NCBI GenBank assembly: GCA_017961765.1
Contig: JAGCWQ010000145.1
Span: 1-47,946 of the forward strand
DNA: 47,946 bases
Direction: 5' to 3'
DNA from: Paludibacteraceae bacterium
GTDB lineage: Bacteria > Bacteroidota > Bacteroidia > Bacteroidales > Paludibacteraceae
Every line of letters begins with the position of its first letter. Position 1 is the first letter of the stretch. The position numbers and the translations under genes are program-made. Positions 16,961 to 24,013 of this stretch are shown here, piece by piece. A model generated the notes under the pieces. The model did no database searches. It had not been told where the DNA came from and was given only the letters and a program-made list of their open reading frames with translations.

Positions 16961-16968
16961 TATCTTTG
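16961..16968 (+). promoter_or_regulatory. -7 promoter element for the DUF4268 gene
   Basis: TATCTTTG matches TAnnTTTG, 22 bases ahead of the ATG at 16991. A TTGG 17 bases upstream is a weak -33 candidate. Confidence 0.5.
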
Positions 16969-16990
16969 CAGTAAGTAAAAGAGATGCATT

Positions 16991-17449
16991 ATGTATTCAA
17001 GGGAAGAAGAAAAAATATTAAAGCGTGAGTTTTGGAACGGGTTCTCGGAATTCTGCGAAAGGTTGCCACGCTTCAAATACCGCAAAAAGAAGTGGATCCT
17101 CTACAACACGAAAATCAAAGGCATCGAGATGAAATTCGACGCCAATCGTGAAGGTGCCTACGTCATCTTTGAAATAAACCATCCCAACGAAGATATACGC
17201 TTGGAAATGATGGCGTTGATGGAGAAATACAAAGCCATCGTCAACCAATACTTCCCCGACGCACAATGGGAGATGCTCCATGTGAAACCCTGCGGGACGC
17301 CTGTCTGCCGCATCTATAAGTTCAAAGGCGGGATAGATATCCATAAAAAGGAGGATTGGCCGGAATTCTATCCGTTCCTCTCCCGAGAGATGAACCAACT
17401 GGAGAAGGCTTTCAACGAACTCAGGGAATTATTAGAAGAAGTAAAATGA
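16991..17449 (+). CDS. DUF4268 domain protein
   Basis: A 152-residue soluble protein resembling Bacteroidales DUF4268 proteins. It opens with MYSREEEKILKREFWNGF and contains WILYNTKIKGIEMKFDANRE and a mid-protein helix (EDIRLEMMALMEKYK). It has no signal peptide or membrane segment. The function is unknown; some members of the wider family sit next to nuclease-like domains, but no such domain is visible here. It precedes the PASTA gene, which has its own promoter element, so the two may be separately transcribed. Confidence 0.8.
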   Translation: MYSREEEKILKREFWNGFSEFCERLPRFKYRKKKWILYNTKIKGIEMKFDANREGAYVIFEINHPNEDIRLEMMALMEKYKAIVNQYFPDAQWEMLHVKPCGTPVCRIYKFKGGIDIHKKEDWPEFYPFLSREMNQLEKAFNELRELLEEVK

Positions 17450-17480
17450 CAAGGGAAATACGGATTGCCCCAAATTTTTA

Positions 17481-17488
17481 TATCTTTG
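17481..17488 (+). promoter_or_regulatory. -7 promoter element for the PASTA-rluD operon
   Basis: TATCTTTG lies 31 bases ahead of the ATG at 17519. This position argues against the longer frame that would start at 17465, before the promoter. Confidence 0.5.
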
Positions 17489-17518
17489 TCGTTACGCAAC
17501 CAATTTTATCTTAGAAAA

Positions 17519-18403
17519 ATGGCAAATAAACCCGCTGATAAGCAAAAAGGGAAGTCAAATCTCCTTAAGAAGATTCTCTGGAATGCTTTCACAATCAATA
17601 TTATAGCTGCTATAGCAGTCGTTATCGCCGCCTATTTCGGCGTATTGTATTGGATCGATGGATATACCAACCACGGTCAGGAAATCGTTGTTCCCGAATT
17701 GGAGGGAATGACGGTGGACGAAGCAAGCAAGATGCTGAAGGAGAAAGGCCTCTTCTGCGAAATAGTGGACTCCCTCTTCGTGGACGGAAAGAAAGCTCAT
17801 GCCGTGGTGGAGCAGACCCCTGCGGCCGGGGCGAAGGTGAAGGAGGAACGTACTATCTACGTGGTAATCAACTCCAACACACCAAGGAAGGTGGCACTAC
17901 CCGACTTGATCGACGTCTCCGTCAGACAGGCGGAGGCCATCGTCAACTCCATCGGACTGAAAGTGAGCGACTACGAGTATGTCCCTTCCGAATATAAAGG
18001 TTTGGTGGAGGATGTGAAATACAACAACAAAATCATCTCTGCCGGTACCCGAATCACCGTCGGCTCCTCCATCGTCTTCTGCGTGGGCATGGGCTTGAGC
18101 AACGAGGAGGTTCCTGTGGTCAGCCTCCGAGGACTGACGTATGAACAGGCGAAGGAGAAGGCTCATGCGGCTTCCCTCAACATCGGTTCCGTATTCTACG
18201 ACGAGCAACCTAAGTCTGACATCGAGAAGACCATCTATGTGGTGTACAAGCAACAACCGATCACCGGCTCCAGCGTGAAGATGGGCAAACAACTCACCAT
18301 CTACTTGACTAAGGACCGGAAACAACTGGACAATCCAGAAGAGGTATTTGTCGATACAACCCAAACACAAGAACCCGTCGAAGAAGAATTGCTCCTAAAA
18401 TGA
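17519..18403 (+). CDS. Membrane-anchored PASTA-domain protein
   Basis: A 294-residue protein with a basic cytoplasmic tail (MANKPADKQKGKSNLLKK), one membrane helix at about 22-45 and three extracytoplasmic PASTA domains. These begin near VPELEGMTVDEASKML, LPDLIDVSVRQAEAIV and VPVVSLRGLTYEQAKEKA. PASTA domains bind peptidoglycan or lipid II-like ligands in penicillin-binding proteins and Ser/Thr kinases. Here there is no kinase or transpeptidase, the usual state of this Bacteroidota protein. Its stop overlaps the rluD start as ATGA. It probably senses or binds cell wall; the specific role is unknown. Confidence 0.88.
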   Translation: MANKPADKQKGKSNLLKKILWNAFTINIIAAIAVVIAAYFGVLYWIDGYTNHGQEIVVPELEGMTVDEASKMLKEKGLFCEIVDSLFVDGKKAHAVVEQTPAAGAKVKEERTIYVVINSNTPRKVALPDLIDVSVRQAEAIVNSIGLKVSDYEYVPSEYKGLVEDVKYNNKIISAGTRITVGSSIVFCVGMGLSNEEVPVVSLRGLTYEQAKEKAHAASLNIGSVFYDEQPKSDIEKTIYVVYKQQPITGSSVKMGKQLTIYLTKDRKQLDNPEEVFVDTTQTQEPVEEELLLK

Positions 18404-19485
18404 CAAACGACAACAACTTCATAGACGAGGAGAACCTCGCCGACGAGCAGGAAGAGATGGAATTAGGCAATGACGGCCAGTTCCACGAACATTTCCGCTT
18501 CACTGTCGAGAAGGGTCATAGCCTTTTGCGCATCGATAAGTATCTGGTGAATTGCATGGCGCAAATCTCCCGCAACCGAATCCAAGACGCTGCGGATGCT
18601 GGCTGCATCTTGGTCAATGGGAAGGCCGTCAAATCAAACTATCGGGTGAAGCCGTTGGATGTCATCTCCATCCAACTCGCCTATCCACCTTCCGAATTTG
18701 AGATCATTCCACAGGAAATTCCGCTGGACATCGTATATGAGGACAAGGACATCATCCTCGTCAACAAAAAACCGGGCATGGTGGTTCACCCAGGATTCGG
18801 CAACTTCCAAGGGACTCTCCTCAATGCACTCGCATGGCACTTGAAGGACGACCCCGACTTTGATGTGAACGACCCTCGGCTCGGACTTGTCCACCGAATA
18901 GATAAAGACACTTCCGGCCTGCTTATCATTGCCAAAAACGAAGATGCCAAAACCCATCTAGGGAAACAATTCTTCAACAAGACAACCCATCGGCGCTACA
19001 ACGCCCTCGTCTGGGGTAACATACAGGAAAACGAAGGCACTATCCGTGGCGATTTGGGACGAGACCCCCGCGACCGCATGCTCTTCACGGTCTTTCCCGA
19101 AGGGGAAAACCCAAATGCCAAACATGCTGTCACCCACTATAAAGTGTTGGAACGGTTCGGCTACGTTACGTTGGTCGAGTGCCAACTGGAAACGGGTCGT
19201 ACCCACCAGATCAGGGTCCACATGAAGCACATCGGCCATACCCTTTTCAATGACGAACGGTATGGAGGCCACGAGATTATCAGGGGAACGACAGCTCCTA
19301 AGTATAAGCAGTTCGTGGAAAATTGCTTCGAGGTCTGTCCAAGGCAAGCCCTGCATGCCAAGACCTTGGGCTTCGTACACCCCCGAACCAACGAGGAGAT
19401 GCACTTCGACTCCGAACTGCCTGCCGATATGGCCCAACTGATAGAAAGATGGCGTACCTACGCCAAAAGCAACGGCTTGGTATAA
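18400..19485 (+). CDS. rluD: 23S rRNA pseudouridine synthase, RluD/RluA family
   Basis: A 361-residue cytoplasmic enzyme. An acidic N-terminal extension (about 1-30) precedes an S4 RNA-binding domain (LLRIDKYLVNCMAQISRNRI, about 43-105). The catalytic domain follows, with RLGLVHRIDKDTSGLL, where the Asp of the HRIDKDTSG motif attacks the uridine. LETGRTHQIRVHMKHIGH and HAKTLGF complete the family pattern. Members of this group convert helix-69 uridines of 23S rRNA to pseudouridine. It is translationally coupled to the PASTA gene. The family call is very secure; naming it rluD over a paralogue is likely from length and the S4 domain. Confidence 0.93.
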   Translation: MTNDNNFIDEENLADEQEEMELGNDGQFHEHFRFTVEKGHSLLRIDKYLVNCMAQISRNRIQDAADAGCILVNGKAVKSNYRVKPLDVISIQLAYPPSEFEIIPQEIPLDIVYEDKDIILVNKKPGMVVHPGFGNFQGTLLNALAWHLKDDPDFDVNDPRLGLVHRIDKDTSGLLIIAKNEDAKTHLGKQFFNKTTHRRYNALVWGNIQENEGTIRGDLGRDPRDRMLFTVFPEGENPNAKHAVTHYKVLERFGYVTLVECQLETGRTHQIRVHMKHIGHTLFNDERYGGHEIIRGTTAPKYKQFVENCFEVCPRQALHAKTLGFVHPRTNEEMHFDSELPADMAQLIERWRTYAKSNGLV

Positions 19486-19518
19486 ACTAACTTATTGTCT
19501 AAAATAACGATTGGAATC

Positions 19519-20382
19519 ATGAAACGGATTTTTTATTTTGCAACAATGATTGCCGCATTGAGTTTGGTTTCCACCTCATGCGCAGGAACCTCAAATAACG
19601 AAGCGAACAAGACGGAGGAAACCAACGGGGATCAAAGCAACACCTTGGTCAACAACTACATCAACAGCATCAGCCAAGCGGCAGACAACAACAATGGAGA
19701 AAGCGTCAGCAGCTCCACCCCTGCCGAAGCTATCAAAGTAAAGCAATCAGGTGATTTCTCCATCACCCTAAACGGAGAAAAAGCCCAAGTGGTCAAGGGA
19801 GAGACCGTCACCGTCACTTTCGACCGTTTTCCAACCAATCTGGCCGATTTTAAACGTACCTATGCAGAACTAAGCAAAACAATGGCTGGTGTCGTAGTGG
19901 GCAACTTGATGGCCTACCATCTATACTTCTACGACGAGGCAGAAGGCACAGAAGCCCTCACTCTCTGCAACGACTCAAACAATATCAAGAACACGATAGG
20001 CCAACTCTCACAGAAATTCAGCAAGAAGAAGATCTCTGACAATTACTGTCAACCTTTCATGGTGGCAAGCTATTTGGCCGGAGCAAACCCAGGTAACGCA
20101 TACCATCCTACTAAACCATACACGGTAAAACTCCGTATGCACCCATCCGATTCAAGAGCTCCTCAGACAGGCAGTTTCGCTTACAAGGGCATCGACTACA
20201 CACTCCAAATCTGGTGTAACGGCGTGAAGAACGAGGATGGCTCCTACGGCACATGGCGGAATGTGGAAGTCTTGGCAAGAAAGGGAAACAGGGATTTCAC
20301 CATGTTCAACTGTCCAAGCCTATACACACAAGTTGCTCAGATCTCTTTCACGACAGACGACACATTCGAAGAACTCAAATAA
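19519..20382 (+). CDS. Lipoprotein of unknown function
   Basis: A 287-residue lipoprotein from the ATG at 19519; the longer frame begins at TTG. The signal sequence MKRIFYFATMIAALSLVSTSC ends at a lipobox cysteine, followed by an Asn/Ser/Glu-rich linker to about residue 70. The folded part has FSITLNGEKAQVVKGETVTV, a Lys-rich middle (SQKFSKKKISDNYCQ) and a C-terminal strand-rich region with YTLQIWCNGVKNEDGSYGTW. I do not recognise a named domain. It follows rluD by 33 bases and is closed by a strong terminator, so it may be the last gene of that operon. Confidence 0.75.
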   Translation: MKRIFYFATMIAALSLVSTSCAGTSNNEANKTEETNGDQSNTLVNNYINSISQAADNNNGESVSSSTPAEAIKVKQSGDFSITLNGEKAQVVKGETVTVTFDRFPTNLADFKRTYAELSKTMAGVVVGNLMAYHLYFYDEAEGTEALTLCNDSNNIKNTIGQLSQKFSKKKISDNYCQPFMVASYLAGANPGNAYHPTKPYTVKLRMHPSDSRAPQTGSFAYKGIDYTLQIWCNGVKNEDGSYGTWRNVEVLARKGNRDFTMFNCPSLYTQVAQISFTTDDTFEELK

Positions 20383-20405
20383 TTAGGTCTCACACCTAAC
20401 TCCAT

Positions 20406-20438
20406 AAAGCCTTTGCAGAGACTCTGCAAGGGCTTTTT
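20406..20438 (+). terminator. Intrinsic terminator after the lipoprotein gene
   Basis: AAAGCCTTTGCAG (20406-20418) pairs with CTGCAAGGGCTTT (20424-20436), 13 pairs with one G-T wobble, followed by TT. It ends the PASTA-rluD-lipoprotein transcript. Confidence 0.9.
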
Positions 20439-20499
20439 CATTGATAATACACATGAAGAAAAAACCCTAATTTTAGGCTAATTCTAAAATAAACATTAT

Positions 20500-20507
20500 T
20501 AAATTTG
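20500..20507 (+). promoter_or_regulatory. -7 promoter element for nadB
   Basis: TAAATTTG matches TAnnTTTG and would give a leader of about 65 bases before the ATG at 20578. The leader holds ATAGGA and TCCTAT half-sites about 30 bases apart, a possible regulatory hairpin. Confidence 0.4.
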
Positions 20508-20577
20508 TATGAGATAGGAGACTCCATTGCACAAAGGTGCCGCTGTCCTATGTTTAACTAAATAAAAACAACAATCT

Positions 20578-22161
20578 ATGATTAAAAAATATGATTTTTT
20601 GGTGATCGGTTCTGGTATTGCCGGAATGAGCTTCGCCTTGAAAGTGGCAGATAAAGGAAAGGTCGCTATCCTCTGCAAGACAAATTTGGAAGAAGCCAAC
20701 ACCTATTACGCACAAGGCGGTATTGCTGCCGTGACTAAACCAACCGACAAATTCGAGAACCATATCCAAGACACTCTGATCGCCGGCGACGGCATCTGCG
20801 ATGTGGAGGTGGTGAAAAAGGTCATCGAGAATGCCCCCGCCCAAATCAAAGAGTTGGTTAACTGGGGAGTTGACTTCGACCGTAACGAGGACGGCAACTT
20901 CGACCTACACAAAGAGGGTGGCCACTCCGACTTCCGTATCCTCCACCACAAGGATAACACGGGAGCTGAGATTCAAGTGAGCCTCATCGAAAAGATTAAG
21001 AACCACCCTAATATCGATATTTACGACCAATACTACGCCATCGAAATCATCACCCAACACCATTTGGGACAACTCATCAAACATACAACTCCCAACATCG
21101 AGTGTTATGGAGCCTACGCATTGGATATACGGACCCACCACGTCCACACCTTCCTGGCTAAGATCACCATGGTGGCTACGGGAGGTATCGGCAACATATA
21201 CCAAACCACCTCAAACCCTGTCGTGGCAACAGGAGACGGAATCTCCATGGTATATCGTGCCAAAGGCTTGATAGAGGATATGGAGTTTGTCCAATTCCAC
21301 CCTACTACCCTCTATAACCCAGGCGAGCGCCCATCCTTCCTCATCACGGAAGCAATGCGTGGCTATGGTGCCGTGCTCCGCAACAAGAAGGGGGAGGAAT
21401 TCATGACCAAGTATGACCAACGTGGATCATTGGCTCCGCGCGACATCGTGGCCCGCGCCATCGACAACGAGATGAAGATTTCGGGTGACGAACATGTCTA
21501 TTTGGATGTGACCCACAAAGACCCTGAACAGACCAAGGCCCACTTCCCGAACATCTATCGGAAATGCCTCGAAGTAGGTATAGATATAACAAAGGATTAC
21601 ATTCCTGTCGTCCCTGCCGCCCACTACCTCTGTGGTGGTATCAAAGTCGATATGAATGCTCGTACTACCATCAAATACCTCTATGCGGCTGGAGAGTGCT
21701 CCAGAACGGGATTGCACGGTGCCAACCGTTTGGCTTCCAACTCATTGCTAGAAGCCATTGTCTATGCGGACGCAGCAGCCAAAGACTCTCTAAAACTGAT
21801 TGGCCATCTCGATTGGAACGACCAGATTCCAGAATGGAACGACGAGGGAACCTCTCTCAACGAGGAGATGGTCATCATCACACAAAGTGCGAAGGAGGTC
21901 AACCAAATCATGAACGCCTACGTGGGCATCGTCCGCTCCAACCTGCGTCTGAAGAGGGCTTACGACCGTCTGGAACTCCTCTACAAAGAGACGGAGAACC
22001 TCTTCCAACATTCGGTGGTTTCAAAAGAACTTTGCGAATTAAGAAACATCATCAACACGGCTTATTTGGTCATTAAGGCAGCCTCCCAACGCAAGGAGAG
22101 CCGCGGATTGCACTACACGATAGACTATCCGAAGAAGAACGACCACTTTAGCCTGTACTAA
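20578..22161 (+). CDS. nadB: L-aspartate oxidase
   Basis: A 527-residue flavoprotein that oxidises L-aspartate to iminoaspartate, the first step of de novo NAD synthesis. It opens with the FAD-binding motif GSGIAGMSFAL after a short beta strand. The active-site region GGHSDFRILHHKDNTG is present, as is the run HGANRLASNSLLEA near residue 385 (FAD C-terminal signature with CSRTGLHGAN). PTTLYNPGERPSFLITEAMRG is the usual substrate-side segment. The C-terminal helical domain is complete, so it is full length. nadA and nadC are not in the window. It is monocistronic between terminator-like hairpins. Confidence 0.97.
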   Translation: MIKKYDFLVIGSGIAGMSFALKVADKGKVAILCKTNLEEANTYYAQGGIAAVTKPTDKFENHIQDTLIAGDGICDVEVVKKVIENAPAQIKELVNWGVDFDRNEDGNFDLHKEGGHSDFRILHHKDNTGAEIQVSLIEKIKNHPNIDIYDQYYAIEIITQHHLGQLIKHTTPNIECYGAYALDIRTHHVHTFLAKITMVATGGIGNIYQTTSNPVVATGDGISMVYRAKGLIEDMEFVQFHPTTLYNPGERPSFLITEAMRGYGAVLRNKKGEEFMTKYDQRGSLAPRDIVARAIDNEMKISGDEHVYLDVTHKDPEQTKAHFPNIYRKCLEVGIDITKDYIPVVPAAHYLCGGIKVDMNARTTIKYLYAAGECSRTGLHGANRLASNSLLEAIVYADAAAKDSLKLIGHLDWNDQIPEWNDEGTSLNEEMVIITQSAKEVNQIMNAYVGIVRSNLRLKRAYDRLELLYKETENLFQHSVVSKELCELRNIINTAYLVIKAASQRKESRGLHYTIDYPKKNDHFSLY

Positions 22162-22217
22162 TAAGAATCATGAATGGGAGAAACTTCATTCATGCTCACA
22201 TTTCTAAACAAACTACA

Positions 22218-22246
22218 GAGAGGGGGAATTTGAAATTCCTCCTCTC
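22218..22246 (+). terminator. Strong hairpin after nadB
   Basis: GAGAGGGGGAATT pairs with AATTCCTCCTCTC as a 13-bp stem with one G-T pair and a 3-base loop. The T tail is short (TT), so it may be a terminator or an mRNA-end stabiliser. Confidence 0.55.
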
Positions 22247-22294
22247 TTCCCATTACGGAATTCCGCTGGATTATTCCCTAACCCATTGTCATTC

Positions 22295-23149
22295 ATGAAG
22301 CAAAGAATCATTTTTCTACTTCTCATCCCGATTAGCATCCTTTTGTCAAACTGTAAAAGTACCCAGAAAGAGGCATACGTGAAGTCGGCACCCTTCGACG
22401 AGTCGTTGATGGAACTGCCCAAACTGAACGTCGGAACCCAAGGGGAATACATCTCCTACTGCGGATTCAACCTCTCCTTCAATAAAGATTGGCTCATACC
22501 AAACTGGGTTGCCTACGAACTGACCAGAGAGGAAACACAGGGAATGTCCAGCCGAAAGAAGCAACATTTCCAGCCAGACCCCAATCTGGACAAATGTGCC
22601 GAGAATACGGACTACAGCCATTCAGGCTACAGCCGCGGACATTTAGCTCCGGCAGGCGATATGAAATGGGATTCCTGCGCCATGACCAACTGCTTCTACC
22701 TGACCAACATTTGTCCACAAGACAAGGAGATGAACGCAGGGTGTTGGCAAACATTGGAAGAGAAATGCAGAGTCTGGGCAAGAGGTTCGGCAGGAAGCCT
22801 CCTCATCGTTTGCGGCCCTATCGTCAAAGATACGGAGAAACGAATCGGGCGAAACGGCGTAGTCGTCCCAGATGGCTTCTTCAAGGCAGTGCTTCAAAAG
22901 AGAGAAATAGGCTATGTGGGCATCGGATTCCTTTTCCCGAACAAGGAGTCACATCTTCCGTTCTCCTACTATGCCGTCAGCATCGACGACGTGGAGCGAG
23001 TCACCAGATTTGACCTATTCCATAATCTTCCCGATTCCATCGAAGAATCTGTCGAGTCGAAATTCAAATACGAAGATTGGGGTCTACGAGAACCAGAGAC
23101 CTCCATCATAGAAGATGCTAATTTCTTGAGAACTAACCCCCATCAGTAG
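22295..23149 (+). CDS. DNA/RNA non-specific endonuclease (NUC family), lipoprotein
   Basis: A 284-residue exported nuclease from the ATG at 22295. The signal sequence MKQRIIFLLLIPISILLSNC ends at a lipobox cysteine. The beta-beta-alpha-metal core has YSRGHLAPAGDM, where the usual DRGH of Serratia nuclease is SRGH; the catalytic His is kept. TNCFYLTNICPQDKEMNAGCW supplies the metal-binding Asn. It should cut extracellular or periplasmic DNA and RNA, for nutrition or defence. Its last 17 bases overlap the 3' end of the convergent vsr gene. Family call is firm; membrane anchoring is inferred from the lipobox. Confidence 0.93.
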   Translation: MKQRIIFLLLIPISILLSNCKSTQKEAYVKSAPFDESLMELPKLNVGTQGEYISYCGFNLSFNKDWLIPNWVAYELTREETQGMSSRKKQHFQPDPNLDKCAENTDYSHSGYSRGHLAPAGDMKWDSCAMTNCFYLTNICPQDKEMNAGCWQTLEEKCRVWARGSAGSLLIVCGPIVKDTEKRIGRNGVVVPDGFFKAVLQKREIGYVGIGFLFPNKESHLPFSYYAVSIDDVERVTRFDLFHNLPDSIEESVESKFKYEDWGLREPETSIIEDANFLRTNPHQ

Positions 23150-23651
23150 GGAAATCATCCTCCGCCGCAATTGAGAGGGAGGTCTCCTCTTCGGTATAAG
23201 AAGATGGCTCAGGGCTCCGATATTTGTCCAGAAAGGCGGAATTAAGCAGGAATGCTATCTCCTGAAGGGTCTTCTCACGAACTTTCGGTTTTAGTTGGCA
23301 CTCCCAGACCACCATCGTGCGCCATCCCAACTGTCGAAGTTTGATACGGGCCTCCTCATCGCGTGTCTGGTTACGAAGAATCTTCTGCAGCCAAAAATCC
23401 GCATTACTTTTAGGCATCCTCCCCTTCAGACAGGAGTGGCCATGCCAGAAACAACCATTGATAAAAATGGCGGTTCTATATTTTCTCAACGCTATGTCGG
23501 GAGTTCCAGGCAAAGTCTTCACATTCACTCGATAACGAAAGCCATGGGCATATAGGTAACGCCTCACCAAGAGTTCCGGCTTTGTGTCGCGACTGCGAAT
23601 CCGGCTCATGATTTTACTACGCTGTTCGGGTGATATTGTATCCATATCCAT
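23133..23651 (-). CDS. vsr: Very short patch repair endonuclease
   Basis: A 172-residue Vsr protein, the enzyme that nicks beside T:G mismatches produced by deamination of 5-methylcytosine. MSRIRSRDTKPELLVRRYLY is the family's N-terminal block. LPGTPDIALRKYRTAIFING contains the metal-binding Asp, and FWHGHSC the active-site His region with the zinc Cys. The tail after about residue 140 is Ser/Glu-rich and probably disordered. Vsr normally accompanies a C5-cytosine methyltransferase, but none is in the window. It converges on the nuclease gene and shares its upstream gap with feoAB. Confidence 0.92.
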   Translation of the reverse strand: MDMDTISPEQRSKIMSRIRSRDTKPELLVRRYLYAHGFRYRVNVKTLPGTPDIALRKYRTAIFINGCFWHGHSCLKGRMPKSNADFWLQKILRNQTRDEEARIKLRQLGWRTMVVWECQLKPKVREKTLQEIAFLLNSAFLDKYRSPEPSSYTEEETSLSIAAEDDFPTDGG

Positions 23652-23703
23652 TCATTTCGGCGAGTTCCTTGAAACAAGGAAAGGACTCCGCCTAAAACCT
23701 ACA

Positions 23704-23711
23704 CAAAGGTA
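23704..23711 (-). promoter_or_regulatory. -7 promoter element for vsr
   Basis: The minus strand reads TACCTTTG, 52 bases ahead of the vsr ATG. Confidence 0.4.
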
Positions 23712-23789
23712 AGCTCTTTTTGTCCCAACTGGACCTTCCGGCAAGAAAAAAGATCAGGGCAGTTCCCTTTTACTACACCTATTTTGCCC

Positions 23790-23838
23790 CTACTTTTAAG
23801 TAGTCCGACAATAAAAAATCACCATCATTAGGGATGGT
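23790..23838. promoter_or_regulatory. Two small inverted repeats in the vsr-feoAB gap
   Basis: CTACTTTTAAGTAG (23790-23803) and ACCATC-ATTAGG-GATGGT (23821-23838) are short dyads in the 360-base divergent region. Either could bind a regulator such as an iron repressor, but neither matches a Fur box well. The function is not shown. Confidence 0.3.
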
Positions 23839-23962
23839 ACAAGAGTGGCCAGAAGAGTAATTTTGCCAATTGTGAGTGCTATAAAAATGACAAAGGACAA
23901 GAGATTATCCTCAAAGGTGCAAATTCATAGAATTATCTCCTTCATTTTATTAGCCAACTCAC

Positions 23963-23970
23963 TAATTTTG
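23963..23970 (+). promoter_or_regulatory. -7 promoter element for feoAB
   Basis: TAATTTTG lies 43 bases ahead of the ATG at 24014, so transcription would begin at about 23977, excluding the longer frame at 23975. A second TAATTTTG at 23858-23865 could be an additional promoter. Confidence 0.5.
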
Positions 23971-24013
23971 CATAATGGTATCCGAAGGGGAAACAATTGT
24001 TTCAGTTGTCATC

